Positions 1-12,022 of a stretch of 64,000 nt of DNA are shown here, piece by piece. Numbering within the stretch: position 1 is the first letter of the stretch; each line of letters opens with the position of its first letter. The stretch comes from Escarpia spicata (taxonomy: Eukaryota > Annelida > Polychaeta > Sabellida > Siboglinidae). Both the position numbers and the translations under genes were made by a program. The notes under the pieces are model-generated. The model saw nothing but the letters and a program-made list of their open reading frames with translations, did no database searches and was not told where the DNA came from. Location of the stretch: contig OZ023207.1 of NCBI GenBank assembly GCA_963995525.1, forward strand, positions 5,233,944 to 5,297,943. Reading direction: 5' to 3'.

Positions 1-1379
1 GCCCGGACAAGTAAAATGACTCTACATGGTTATCCGGTGGACAAGTGAAAATTTACATTAAATAGTGACATGTGCAACATTGCAAACTTTTTATTTGAGA
101 AAATTCAAACGTAAATGAAGTTTGCTAGCAATCACGTGTGTTCCAATTTTGTTAGTGTGTCGGCTTCTTGTCGTTCCGCCGCCAGTGGCAGTGTATTGTA
201 CGTCAGTGTTCGACCGAATTTAGTGCCTGCGTTAACAGGGTCATCCACTGAGCGCACCGACCTAGCTGTCATACGCGTAGGACAGACTCTGCATCAGCCA
301 TCGTTGATCGAGGCTGTATTTTACACAATCGTAAATCGTTCAGTTTGGCCGACGTACAACTTGCTCCCACTGACGGATCATATTTTTTGATGAACTTTGG
401 AAACAGTAGACTTTGTATCGCTACCTGTTATTTGAATAATTATATAGTTTTAACCATTATTACGCCTAACCCATGCGGACTCGGCTGTCTCCCAAGACCA
501 AGTCAGAACGTTACTCGTTAGCCGATCCAGATCGGTGACAATTTTCAAAACCGAATTATGCAAGACGCGCAGCCGGGGACGGGGCGCCAACCGCCGTTGA
601 CATGTCGGCTTCCGCCAACTACGGGGGTCTGCACGCGGCAGCAACGTTACGTCGTAACTAAATCTATAAATTGTTTTCCGCCTGGTAAATGTAATTCAGG
701 CACCGTTAAAACTGTTTTATTATCATTGCAATGGTAATATAACATTTAGGAAAAAATATGCGTTTGTTTGCTGATGATCAATATTGAATATTACCTTTGT
801 TTGTAAAATACAGAACTTTGTTAATATTGAAGTTCATAGAGGTTTAACAAAATATTATAAGATTATATTATAGTTTATTATGATTTTTGTGACATTTCCT
901 GGCTTTGCATTGGTCGTGTTCCTGGTTCAGTGGCGTCTTCAATGACAAACTGATGCCAACATTTTACAGCAGTGTTATATATATATACCATATTAAAGTT
1001 AAACAGTTTTTGCAACATTATAAAACAAATAGTAAGGAAAACAATAGTCTCATTCCTATCATCGTAATAATTATTTGTTATTAATAATAGCGTTCATATC
1101 AGCATCACCAAAATATTGGTATACATCATGCAACGTGTCTACTTATAATATTTGTGATGAATAATAATGGACCGGAAAATAGTTGCAAATATAATTTAGC
1201 AATTTCATAATTTGAGGATTAAATCAAAGCTTTGATTCCCCTTTACAACCAATCGGAGTCTCGGACAAGTTAACTTTTTGGCGGACAAGTAGATTTCAAA
1301 ACTTACTTGTCCGGCGGAGAAGTAAATATTCTGGCTTATTTCTATCGCTGTCTTAGGCTTCTTGCGAAGAAACTTGAAA
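1..1379. other. AT-rich non-coding stretch with GGACAAGT repeats
   Basis: No convincing gene; open frames are short and resemble nothing I know. The octamer GGACAAGT recurs at about 5, 41, 1263 and 1282 and, inverted, near 1307. This suggests two ends of a repeat whose body is not recognisable. Low information otherwise. Confidence 0.5.
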
Positions 1380-1874
1380 ATAGGGTCGACCTCCATCAAG
1401 CAGACAGCCTATAAGTCCTTCATAAGGCCCATCCTAGAGTATGCCTCAGCGGTATGGGACCTCCATACCCAACGCGCCATAAACAAAATTTAGGCTGTAC
1501 AACGAAGAGCTGCCAGGTATGTCCTTAGACGCTACCACAACACCTCTATCGTCAAGGACATGCTTGAGGAACTGCAGTGCCAGTGGCCCTCTCTAGAACA
1601 ACGCCGCCAATTAGCTCGACTAACCATGCTGTATAAAATTCACACCACTCAAGTCAGTGCCACTAGACTGAAGAGAAAGCTGAAGCCACCACCACCACCA
1701 CGACGCGGCCACAGCCATCAGTTCTCACAACCGCAGTGTCGCACTCAGTACCATCAGCACTCGTTCCTGCCCAGAATCATCAGGAAATGGAACAACCTTC
1801 CAGACCTAGTAGTGGAGGCCAACACAGTCGACACTATTGTGTCAAGGATCTCCAGACTAACATTCAACTGCTAG
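1380..1874 (+). pseudogene. 3' fragment of a non-LTR reverse transcriptase ORF
   Basis: Translation in the frame ending at 1874 gives the conserved tail of CR1/Jockey-type ORF2 proteins: FIRPILEYASAVWD, then AVQRRAARYV, and a terminal block with RKWNNLP before the stop. The frame is broken by an in-frame TAG at 1491-1493, between the two first motifs. No catalytic RT motifs remain, so this is a 5'-truncated dead copy. The family match rests on these motifs only. Confidence 0.8.
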
Positions 1875-2597
1875 GCCTAGGGTCCTTGTTAGAGAGCTGT
1901 AGATAACTAGTATTAGTAGTAGCTTTGTAGTTGTTTTTTTCTGTTTGTTCTGTTCTTTTGGGCCTGACACTGCCTTGTGCAGGGTTTATTAGTAGGATGT
2001 ATTTTTAACTATTTTGTAGGTGGGTTTTTCTTTCCAAATGCCAGATCCCCAGAATAGTGGCAGAATAATAATATATTGATTGTGGCCACTTAACGGAAGA
2101 AGATGACAAAGAATTACCCGATAATCATAATGAGGGTCTGCGCATGCGTCAGGTGTGGTCGTTTCTTTTCGTTCCGACAGCTATTGCATTAATCTCGAGA
2201 TCAACAAATTCTGATTTGTTTTAACTTGATTATATACATCTATAACAATGTCTAGATGTAGCCGCATGGTGATATTTGTCTTCGAAAGTTTATAAATATG
2301 GTTTTAGTACACTGGCTTCCTTAGCAACAAGTCACGACGTTGATTGGCATAACAAGATGGCGTAAATTGTAAACACTGAGTTGGAAAGCGCGCGTAACAC
2401 AAACCCCCCAAAGTCAACTGAAACAATAGTGCTGGTTTTCAAAATAATTTTATTTACTCAGGCTGCATTCTTAAGTCTCGCTGAGCGTGTATTTCCTGCC
2501 TCAACTGTACACTTCGTGTAAACAAAGGCTATAGTACGTATAGCTCCATCCATATAGAAACGCGCAGGTCAGGCTGCTAACTAATTGATTGCCAAAT
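1875..2597. other. non-coding spacer
   Basis: Follows the retroelement fragment above. AT-rich, no open frame of note, no repeat that I recognise. Confidence 0.5.
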
Positions 2598-3069
2598 CTA
2601 ATAGGAGCACCAATATACCTTTATACTAACAGGCTTTTCGCACAGGACGTCTTTTAAAACCCGGAGTCGCCCTGGGTAAAAATCCCTTGTTAGCTGCACT
2701 ATATAATAAAGACGTCTTGTCTGCACTTGAAATTTAAATAGATCATTTAACCTGATACCTGTGCGAAATCTTTCAATTGCATTGATCATAATATAACGTA
2801 GGTTAATTAATAAAAGAGAGAGGGAGAGACTTGGCTTGCAACTGGTTTCTTTTGTGAAATCCTATAACAGCATTGAAAATGTTATTGTAAGTACATTTTA
2901 TTTTTCAACATTTTAAAATCTACACCATATTGTTTTTATTTTTTGTATTGTTTTTAAGCCTTCACTATTTATGTCGGAGTATCTGGACAGTCGTACAGCG
3001 GCATAATTTATTTATTTTTTAACACATTTTAAACTACCTGAAAATTGGCAGGAAACTTGTCACCATAAG

Positions 3070-3570
3070 ATGGACCTACGGGTAACAACAGCTTTCATAC
3101 TGATGGTCGCATTCATGGCGGGTCTTCGACATGGTAATGGTTTTACATCAGCATCACTTCCTGATAATATAAATGCTGGATTCCAGTTTGTGGGTGAGAG
3201 GAGGATCCAGACAGCTTTGCTGTTTGGAACTGATATGTACATCAAGCGTGTCGTGAACAGACAGTCACGATATCCATCTGCGAACCAGCAAACAATGTCC
3301 ACTTATCTGTTACTTGCACTACTGATCTCGGGTGATATACAGTTGAACCCCGGACCAGTTAAGTATCCATGTGGAATTTGTAAGAAGGCTGTTGCCAGAA
3401 ATCATCGTGCTATGTGTTGTGACGAATGCGACACATGGATCCACATTGGTTGTTGCGGGGTATCACCCAAAGAGTATCGCCATTTACAACATTCTAATGT
3501 CAGCTGGTACTGCACTCACTGTTCATTACCAAATTTCTCAAACTCTTTTTTAACGACAGCTCCATATTAA
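3070..3570 (+). pseudogene. retrotransposon N-terminal part: 2A-like peptide plus PHD finger
   Basis: The 166-residue frame opens with a hydrophobic, signal-like N-terminus (residues 5-18). A second hydrophobic run leads directly into GDIQLNPGP (residues 88-96), a 2A-type ribosome-skipping motif. Then comes a C4HC3 PHD-type zinc finger: CGIC, CCDECDTW, HIGC, WYCTHC. In the related open element at 24 kb these parts are continuous with the endonuclease. Here the frame is lost in the T6 run at 3546-3551, after which the endonuclease continues in another frame. I therefore treat this as a broken N-terminal segment, not a separate ORF1. Confidence 0.8.
3331..3357 (+). other. 2A-like motif GDIQLNPGP
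   Basis: The encoded nonapeptide matches the 2A consensus D-[VI]-E-x-N-P-G-P apart from Q in place of E. It follows a leucine-rich hydrophobic segment, as in 2A-like signal sequences described from sea-urchin and other invertebrate non-LTR elements. Skipping between the final G and P would release the N-terminal leader. Activity of the Q variant is not known to me. Confidence 0.7.
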
Positions 3571-3590
3571 GTGACCCTAACCCATATGAC

Positions 3591-6453
3591 TTGTTGTCAG
3601 ACTCAGTGTCTGAAAATGGTGACAACATTGCAGACTCTGAGTCCGAACCTACAAACCGGAACAAACCAACCAACACGCCTAAATCAAAACCAATTAAGAT
3701 TATGGTCATTAACTGCAACAGCATACTAAGCACAGATAAACGCACCCAGTTTATGAGTGCTGTGGAGGCCGAGGGTCCCGATGTAGTGATTGGCACAGAG
3801 TCGCACGTAGATGCATCGGTGTCTGATGGAGAAATCTTCCATCCAGGATACGATGTCTACCGAAAAGACCGAGACAGGAATGGTGGAGGAGTATTCGTTG
3901 CCATAAAGAATTGTTTTATTTCGTCGGGGATGCCCGAGTTTGACTCTGAAACTGTATGGGCAAGAATACAGGTGTTCGGGTGCCGGACCCTGATAGTGGG
4001 ATCATATTATAGACCACCTAACTCCACTATCGATGCACTATCTGGTCTGGAGAATTCGCTAGGCCGTATTAGCTCGAAATATCCAGCGGCAAACATTGTT
4101 TTGGGGGGTGATTTTAATATGTCGGTGATCAGAAACCCCCAGTATGGCAATGGTATGAGTCAGAAGCTGATTGATATCTGCAATGACTTTTCATTGGACC
4201 AAGTGATCAGAATACCAACACGCCTCAACAATATACTGGACCCGATTCTTACCACAAACCCTAACCTGTTCAGAAATATCTCTACTATCTACGGAATTAG
4301 CGACCATGACATTGTCACCACCGATCTCGACATGAAAGTACCAATGAACAAGAAGAAAGCCAGAACCGTTTATATATATAAACGAGCAAACATTGGTGCC
4401 ATTAAAAAAGAGTTAGATGAATTTAATATAAACTTGTTTGGAGATGATTTCAATTTGCGATCAGTTAATGAGAATTGGAATATGTTTAAATTAATTGTAC
4501 TGGATAGCATGAACAGATTCATTCCCACAAAGAAACTATCAACTAGGAATAATCTTCCATGGATGACAAGACATATTCACAGACTAATCCGCAAGAAACA
4601 GAGACTATATAACAAAGCAAAAAAGACACAAAACAATCAGGATTGGGCTGTCTTCAGGAAGCTCCGGACACATGTAAAAACAGAGCTAACCGCTGCGTAT
4701 CATAACTATATTGATAGCATGCTTGACGTCGAGTGAAATGAAGAAAGGTCAATCCCTAAGAAATTTTGGTCATACGTCAAAAATATAAGAAAGGACTTTG
4801 TTGGTATACCATCACTGAAAGACCACAATAATCACCTGGTTTCGTCTAGTAAGGGGAAAGCAGATATACTGTCAAAGCAGTACCAAACTGTCTTCACAAA
4901 GGAAGATCTTGTCAACATCCCAGTCATGCCTCAGTCACCATATTCCGCAATGCCGGGAATCACAGTCACTGTACATGGAGTACACAAGCTGTTACTCAGA
5001 CTGAAGCCCGGCAAAGCGCATGGCCCTGACGCAATCCCAAACAAAATTTTAATGGAGACAGCTGATCAAATTGCACCTTGCCTGGCTAGAATATTCCAAC
5101 AATCCATCGACACGGGTGAGGTCCCCCTTGACTGGAAACATGCTAATATATCAGCAGTATTCAAGAAGGGTGACAAATCAATCGCAGCAAACTAGAGGCC
5201 AGTATCCCTCACATCAGTATGCTGCAAGCTATTTGAACACATTATCTACAGCAACATAATGGACCATCTGGACTCTAATAACATCATCGTAGAGTACCAG
5301 CATGGGTTCAGGAATAAACATGTGAGACACAATTAATTGGTGCCACAGAAGACATTGCAAAAAATATAGATAACGGCCACCAAACTGATCTCCTAATACT
5401 GGACTTTTCTAAGGCCTTTGACACCGTGCCTCATGCACGCCTTATGGGAAAACTCCAGTATTACGGGGTCAGTGATGGAGTCACCAACTGGATTTCAAAT
5501 TGGCTAACTGACAGAAAGCAGAATGTAGTAGTAGATGGCGAGTCGTCAGAAGAAGTGACAGTCGAGTCTGGGGTACCACAGGGCACTGTACTGGGCCCAC
5601 TTTTTTTTAAATTATATGTCAATGATATAGGAGAGGGGATCACCTCTAATATCCGGCTTTTTGCCGGCGATTGTATTCTATACAGGTGTATCAATGACAG
5701 TAATGACGTAGAAGCCCTCCAGTCCGACCTGCATAGGCTGGTGGACTGGTCTGCAACCTGGCAGATGCATTTTAATATCAATAAATGCTCAGTTATGCAT
5801 ATCACAAAGAAGAGAACTATCCACCGATCTCAGCATACCATCAATGGAGACAGCCTGGGAATTGTACACCATCACCCGTACCTAGGTGTGGAGTTCTCTG
5901 ATGACCTCAGATGGAACACTCACATATCCCACCTATCTGCCAAATCTAACCGTATATTAGGTTTTATCAAGAGAAATCTGTATAAATGCTCAGAGAAAAC
6001 TAAACAATCGGCTTACTTTGCACTAGTCCGCCCTAATCTCGAATACGCGAGCGCTGCTTGGGATCCATACACCAAAAAAAATATTAACGAACTTGAGAAA
6101 ATACAGCGACGAGCAGCGAGATTTGTAATGGGTAACAACAGTCGGGAAAGCAGCGTAACATTAATGATGAAAACACTCAAGTGGGAGTCCCTAGGGCTAG
6201 AGAGGTCAGCCGCCTAGCAATGTTCTATAAATCTGTACATGGAGAAATAGCCCTTCCTTTGCCGAGCCACCTCGTTCACTCAATCAACAACACTCGTGGC
6301 CACAGTAAACGATTTATTCAGGTGCCGGCAAGGACTCACGTTTATGCTAACAGCTTTTTTAATAGAACAGTTAGGAACTGGAACGGACTAACCGAAACAG
6401 TTGTGTCTGCAGCCACGGTGGATACTTTTAAATCTAGGCTGGGCAGACTCTAA
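3591..6453 (+). pseudogene. non-LTR endonuclease/reverse transcriptase, multiply broken
   Basis: Endonuclease (EEP fold) motifs are visible: IMVINCNSI, GTESHVD, YRKDRDRNGGGVFV, GGDFNMSV and ISDHDI. The RT palm follows: KPGKAHGPDAIPN, ILDFSKAFDTVP, SGVPQGTVLGP. The frame is broken by TGA at 4734-4736, TAG after residue run KKGDKSIAAN (5193-5195), a shift near 5320, and another near 6190-6210. The catalytic motif C reads LFAGDC where the sister copy at 24 kb has LFADDC, so one metal-binding Asp is gone even apart from the frame breaks. A dead copy of an APE-type, CR1-group element. Confidence 0.85.
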
Positions 6454-6540
6454 AAATTCCCTGTAGTGCTATGCCATATGGATATGCCCCCCGTCCCCTA
6501 TATTGGCGTAATGACCGTATGGTTTTTGCCAATTATTATA

Positions 6541-8103
6541 TAGACATAATGAAACCACGACTAGAATCTAGACTCATTGACATTGAATTACTCGACTGCC
6601 ATAGTAATGATGGTTTATAAATCAATAATGCATCACTAAGAAAGCACAATTACCCATTTTGTTTATACATTTTCAGAGATTACCCTGCTTCTTAACTAAT
6701 ATTGAGGTGAGATCTGCGGTACCAGCTATCGAACTGTTTAGGAGCAGTCGGGGTTTGGAATTTCCCGTTTAAAAATTAAAGGCAAGCCTAACGTAACGAG
6801 TAACGACACCCGTCCGTCCTGTAAATAACCGTTTTACGTAAATCCAAATTATTACACATTATTTATTGGAAGTGATCTATAAATCAAGGTTAACTTTACT
6901 ACATATATGACACGAGTTGTTTAAACAAAGTCTATCGTGCATGTCTGTTAGCATTTAACCATTCACTTTCTGCCAAACCTACCTGATAATCTTGCGCAGA
7001 ATTGTTTTTAAATTTCCCACTCTTCTAACCGCATTTCCTAACGGTTAACGTGATTGGGTGTTCTCGCAGAATTAGACCAATCAAATGCCATGTTGCAATC
7101 CAGAGAATAGGAGTGGCGGACCTGGCCATGGACAGTGTATCATTATACGGATATTGCTATGTTGACCAATGTTTTTTGTAAATAAAACATTGTCAAATAT
7201 ATAATGTTATCGATACTTTTGACGCCCTATTGTGTAAGAATGTTTATGGTTTTAGAAAACGGGCCAATGTGGTCTACCTGGGCCGAATCTTTGTATATTG
7301 TGAAACGGTGATTTTAGATCACGTTTTACATATTTATTTAATTATTTTTATAATCTTTTAAAACTTATTTATTAACTTTATTTAACTTATTCCTTATTTT
7401 ATTTTAATTTGTTTATCTATTTATATGTCTAACTTGTCTACTTTTAAAAAGCTCTGTATTTTTATTTATATGTGCCAATTGCATATGGGAATTTTTGGCC
7501 TGAAATAAATGTATTTGTATTCCTAAAAGTACATTAATATTTATTTATGTCCGATTGTTGTCGACAGCAGTTATTAATATGTCATTGAGTTCAATACAGT
7601 TGCGTGAACAATCGTAAAATGATGCTGACGTTCATAAAACAACAACAATATAATAATAATGCATTTTACAGATCGCTAATTCTAACTTAATTAGTGGATC
7701 GATGCCCTAGATCTTGTTCTTTTGTTTTAGTTGTTTCAAAACCTCATAGATAGACTGTGCATAATAATTCTAAATGCATTATTATAGGAAACAATAAAGT
7801 GCTGCATAGCGGCTTTTCTATAATTAGCCCATAAGGAACATAAATACAGATTATTACAGTAGGATGTGCATGAACAGTTTGTTTTTCACTTTCACTGAAC
7901 AAAAGTGGAATTTCCTGAGGAGAATATTGCTTCTGCCGTATATACTCCTTTCTTTGGATTTCATATCCATTTCATCCGACAGATCATCACATATTAAATG
8001 GCCAATATATGTATATGCCTTTGTTGTATTCAGAACGGCATCACCAAGCTTAAGAGCTACTTCAAAACTGTTTTTTTTGTGTCAAAAAACATTATCTGCG
8101 ACT
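6541..8103. other. non-coding, AT-rich
   Basis: No supported gene. Short open frames lack similarity to anything I recognise. Contains runs of TTTATTTA-type sequence near 7320-7400. Confidence 0.5.
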
Positions 8104-8570
8104 TTACTCTGTGAAACAAATGTCGTTGTCACGTCTATAATTGTATGATACATCTAGCAGTCTTTGGAACCCCTTAGCCGATGGAGCCAGTAGTACAATG
8201 TCATCAGCATACATGAGGTGATTAATAGTTGTATCGCCACAATAGCATCCGATGGGTAGTTTCATCAGTAGCAAACTCAAATCATTCATGTATACATTAA
8301 ATAAGAAAGGAGATAGCATACCCCCTTGTTTAACTCCATTAGTCACAGAGAAGAAGTTGGAAAATACCGAACCGCATTTAACTCACACAGTCTGATTACA
8401 GTACCACTGACATATCACTTTAATTAAATAGTTAGCCACCCCAAGCTTAAGTAGCTTCATAAATAATTATGTGTGATTCACCCTGTCAAATGCCTTGATG
8501 GCATCAAGGAAGGCAACATGTATACATGCATGACCCATGATTAATGTAGTATCGAAGGAGCTCCTTTAAC
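8104..8570 (-). pseudogene. RTE-type reverse transcriptase fragment
   Basis: On the minus strand the translation gives AFLDAIKAFDRVNH (motif A) near 8480-8510, then GVKQGGMLSPFLFNVYMNDL (motif B) and NHLMYADDIVLL (motif C with intact YADD). Between motifs A and B there are stop codons, and both ends fade out. This is an internal remnant of an RTE/Jockey-like non-LTR element, different from the CR1-group copies elsewhere in the window. Confidence 0.8.
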
Positions 8571-9930
8571 ACAAATACACATATTTCTGTCCCATGCTAG
8601 GGTTTGAACCCAAATTGGTTACTTGTAATTCTTAGATGACTTTGCATCCATGTATACATTGTGGTTACAATGTTTTCATCGTATGAGATATATATCATTC
8701 AAAATTGTCTTGAAGCATTTTGCAGAATTGTATTGCCGCACGTATACTTGTAATCTTGTTGAAACCTACGTCGTGTATAGCCTAATTCTGTGACAACATG
8801 GATAGGTGTTGTCCTTACTGTATATCTGTCATCTGGGTGGCATGTCACCATTCAGTGTTAGTGTGCCTGACAGTTTGACGGTTTTAGACAAGTTAGGTTA
8901 ATATTTTTGGAACATGTGTCGGCCGCAGACATGCAATATAATGCATTGAGTGAACGAGGATCAAGTCGAAATCCATGATATTTTTAATTTGTTGTAGTTT
9001 GTAAGAAATTAGTGTGATAGAAATCAGAATATTATCCTGCCTGACAATTATAATTTTAATAGATATGCCAATATTAACAAGTTTTGTTACATGCTCATTA
9101 ATTTTTACGTCATGCTTACTGACATGTGTGCATATATAACATTATAATCACATTTATAATTTAATTATGCCAAGCATAGATAATATATTTATTACCTGCA
9201 GTAGTAATATAGTCTCTATCTTATAATTGTAATGCAAATATGCTAAGTTAGTAATTTCTATCTACTTCAGTGTTGAAAGTTGCTGTAGATTTTAATGGTG
9301 TTTCAGTTATATGTGACAGGCTCAACTCTTGCCTGTGTTTGCATTTTGCATACAAACACTACTGGTGCGCACATCCACTGAATCAATTCATTGCATTCAG
9401 CATTTTTAATAATATCACCTTAATTATGTTTCGCCATGTTAATGATACTATTAGTATTACTGCATGTGTTTATTTAAATGTGTGTTCTTTCGTCCAGTAC
9501 GAACGAACATAATTACTAACGTTACATGCTTGTCAGACTGACACAATTAAGCACAGTTTATTGCATGAAATAATGAATGATCAAGAATGTATGATGTCAG
9601 ATGTGTGGAATTTTGCATTATTATAAATTGCATACATGCATTAGTAAAGAGGGATCATATTAACAACATGACACACAGTAATAATTTGGTTAGTAGCATT
9701 GACACTTTTTAGGAATGTGCATACTGCTCTTTGAAAGGGACCACTTACAAAGATAAACCTGCTTAATTCTGTGAACACTTGGAAATGTTGATGTTGGTGT
9801 TTTGTTGTTGTGAAATTTTAATAATCTACAAATGTTGATGTTTTGTTGTTGTGAACTTTTAATAATCTAAAATATTACATATATATTTGCTAAGACAAGA
9901 TTACACATTTGTTATCTAAACTGTGTAAAT
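8571..9930. other. non-coding, AT-rich, with a small duplication
   Basis: No gene seen. A roughly 45-bp segment containing ATGTTTTGTTGTTGTGAA is duplicated in tandem at about 9784-9870. Confidence 0.5.
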
Positions 9931-10022
9931 ACACCGTCTGTACAAAATAACATACACCGTCTGTACAAAATAACATACACCGTCTATACAAAATAACATA
10001 CACCGTCTGTACAAAATAACAT
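9931..10022 (+). repeat. 23-bp tandem repeat, four copies
   Basis: Four near-identical head-to-tail copies of a 23-bp unit beginning ACACCGTCTGTACAAAATAA; one copy has an A for G change. There are no spacers, so this is a minisatellite and not a CRISPR array. Confidence 0.9.
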
Positions 10023-10224
10023 AGCGAATGTAGGACTTATTTCAAATTGTATTTCACAATGTGTGTGTTTGTGCTTCACCGACAAGTTTTACCCATTATC
10101 TAAAAAGTTATTGTTCAGAAATACATATGCACGACACTACCAGATGGAATTCCATTGGCGTCGGAACTGGGTGGGAAGTTGGGGCATGAGTTCCCAATAT
10201 GTTATGTGTTGGTCTGGAGATAGG

Positions 10225-10335
10225 ATTAGTCTCAGAATATTTAGAGCCTCAATGTTGTTTTTGTGAGACTCAAGGAGGGGAGTGTAATTTGAGGTTTTTC
10301 GTAGAGTCTCAAGGTGGATGTTTGACGAGCATCAA
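10225..10335 (+). repeat. dispersed repeat, copy A (GAGCCTCAATGTTG family)
   Basis: Contains GAGCCTCAATGTTG and GAGACTCAAGGAG, arranged as degenerate direct repeats. A second copy with the same motifs lies at 34,890-35,010. Function unknown. Confidence 0.55.
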
Positions 10336-11122
10336 CAGTGTGCAATGTTTGGAGTATCACACAATCACAATACTTTATTGTCCCTTAGGAGGGAAATTCA
10401 TTTGGAGTGTAGAGCAGCATATTAAGACAAATAAAACAAATGTGCATGCAATATAAAACATGTAAAAATAAAAAGAATAAAAGTTATATCGGTTAAATAA
10501 ATAAATAAGTTAAATATGTTAAATATGTTAAATATGTTACAACAGTTTTTTTAAAGTTAAATCATCTCACAAATCATCCCAGGCTCACTCAGTGCCAGAC
10601 TGGCAGGGAAGACTGGCAGAGATGGAGGGGAACGAAGGTCAGTTACTTATTCATTAGTCTTATTGACGAAGGAACAAAAGTGTTTCGAGTGCGGTTCAGC
10701 TCCCAGTATTCACCACGTTCCGACGCCATTGATTGCGTATTGTAAAAAACAAACGAATATAATTCACATAGTTCGCATTGCCATTGTTAATGTTAACTGT
10801 TATTGATTGGGTCGCGATAGCGCTGCTACACGTAACGACCGGACACACATCCATTGAGCTCTAATTTCCAGTCACTGGTTCCATGAATTATTGACACCAC
10901 CTCCCGACTCGTCTGCGTTGGGGCAAAGACCGCTACTGCTAAACATGGGTACAGTGGCTTAGTGATCCGGGGGCAGGAGGGTGCACTGGCATCCGGGCGC
11001 CAGGTCAGAGGGCGCCGAATCGACGGTCAACCTATATCCACCAAGCGGATAACATCGTGTAACATTCGCGATTATGCTCTTCCGTTGTGACAATCAGTTC
11101 AAACTTTTCTGCCAGTGGGGAA
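10336..11122. other. non-coding spacer
   Basis: AT-rich, with a short tandem AAATATGTT run near 10,510-10,540. No gene supported. Confidence 0.5.
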
Positions 11123-12022
11123 TCACTTGCCGTTATAGTGTATGGAACAGTACGCCCTACCTCTTCTTCGCAAGTTCAACTCTGCGACTGGAAACATTAA
11201 GGCGGATGGGGCCCAATCACCACAGTCAAACTGGATTTCAAAACACAGTGAAAGCCCTAGAGTACCCGAATGGAGACTGACTGTATCAAGAGCGACGTGC
11301 TTGTGGCCTGTGGCTAAGAAGGGGTTGCCCAATCCGGTCACCACCTTCGTGAAAGATTGCACGTCATTCAGAAACCTAGACTGCAGGCTACACGCCTCTT
11401 CGTGGTCACCAGTTGTTGGTACTGTAAGTTTGTGAACACTCTCGAACTCTTCAATCTTTCTGACACAATCTGGACCAGCCAACATGTACAATGTTATGGC
11501 TTCTGTGTCATCATACAGGTCAAAAGCTCCACCATTGCCTGGNNNNNNNNNNNNNNNNNNNNNNNNNNNNNNNNNNNNNNNNNNNNNNNNNNNNNNNNNN
11601 NNNNNNNNNNNNNNNNNNNNNNNNNNNNNNNNNNNNNNNNNNNNNNNNNNNNNNNNNNNNNNNNNNNNNNNNNNNNNNNNNNNNNNNNNNNNNNNNNNNN
11701 NNNNNNNNNNNNNNNNNNNNNNNNNNNNNNNNNNNNNNNNNNGCTTCATCGGAGATGGAGAGGCGGCCTTATCAGGAAATAAGGGGAGGATACCGATTTC
11801 TCACTGAGGCTTGATAGGCGCATCATCCATGAGCTGCGAGTTGAAACCCGCCCATGTGAACACATCATCATTCTCCAGCTGACCATTTTCCAACATAAGC
11901 ATACTGCAAGCTCGTATGCCTATTTGAATGACATGCTTGCGATATAACGCTGTATACAGTGATCCTGTGCCAAATTGTTTTTTATTTTGATCCAAAAAAA
12001 GCCTTGAATGTGATTTTATCAT
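11123..12022 (-). pseudogene. fragment of a repetitive invertebrate gene family, interrupted by the gap
   Basis: Two minus-strand blocks belong together. The upstream block (12,022-11,743) contains RACSMLMLENGQ, DVFTWAGFNSQL and, after an in-frame TGA at 11,801-11,803, ILPLFPDKAASP. The downstream block (11,542-11,123) contains HEEACSLQSRFLNDVQSF and GLGNPF and ends in a stop at 11,123. These blocks recur in many unannotated multicopy proteins of marine invertebrates and fish, for which I know no established name or function; they are probably transposon-associated. The internal TGA indicates a pseudogene unless it is an assembly error next to the gap. Confidence 0.55.
11543..11742. other. 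assembly gap (200 N)
   Basis: Exactly 200 N bases, a conventional scaffold gap size, so the true length is unknown. It interrupts the pseudogene described above. Confidence 0.99.

Larger units (their letters stand above)
2598..6540 (+). mobile_element. decayed CR1-group non-LTR retrotransposon (copy 1)
   Basis: A near full-length element: 5' leader (about 2600-3069), a 2A-like/PHD N-terminal part (3070-3570), an endonuclease and reverse transcriptase part (3591-6453) and a short 3' tail. The leader shares the strings ACTAACAGGCT and CGCCCTGGG with the leader of the open element at 24 kb (near 23,751 and 23,782), so the two belong to one family. The 3' boundary is approximate; no clear target duplication was found. 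At least three frameshifts and two nonsense codons make it inactive. Confidence 0.8.

Noticed and set aside
115..390. 91-codon frame near the left edge
   Set aside because: No motif or codon bias, and no homologous family that I recognise.
9931..10022. Regular short repeats that might suggest a CRISPR array
   Set aside because: Units are directly adjacent without spacers and the genome is eukaryotic.
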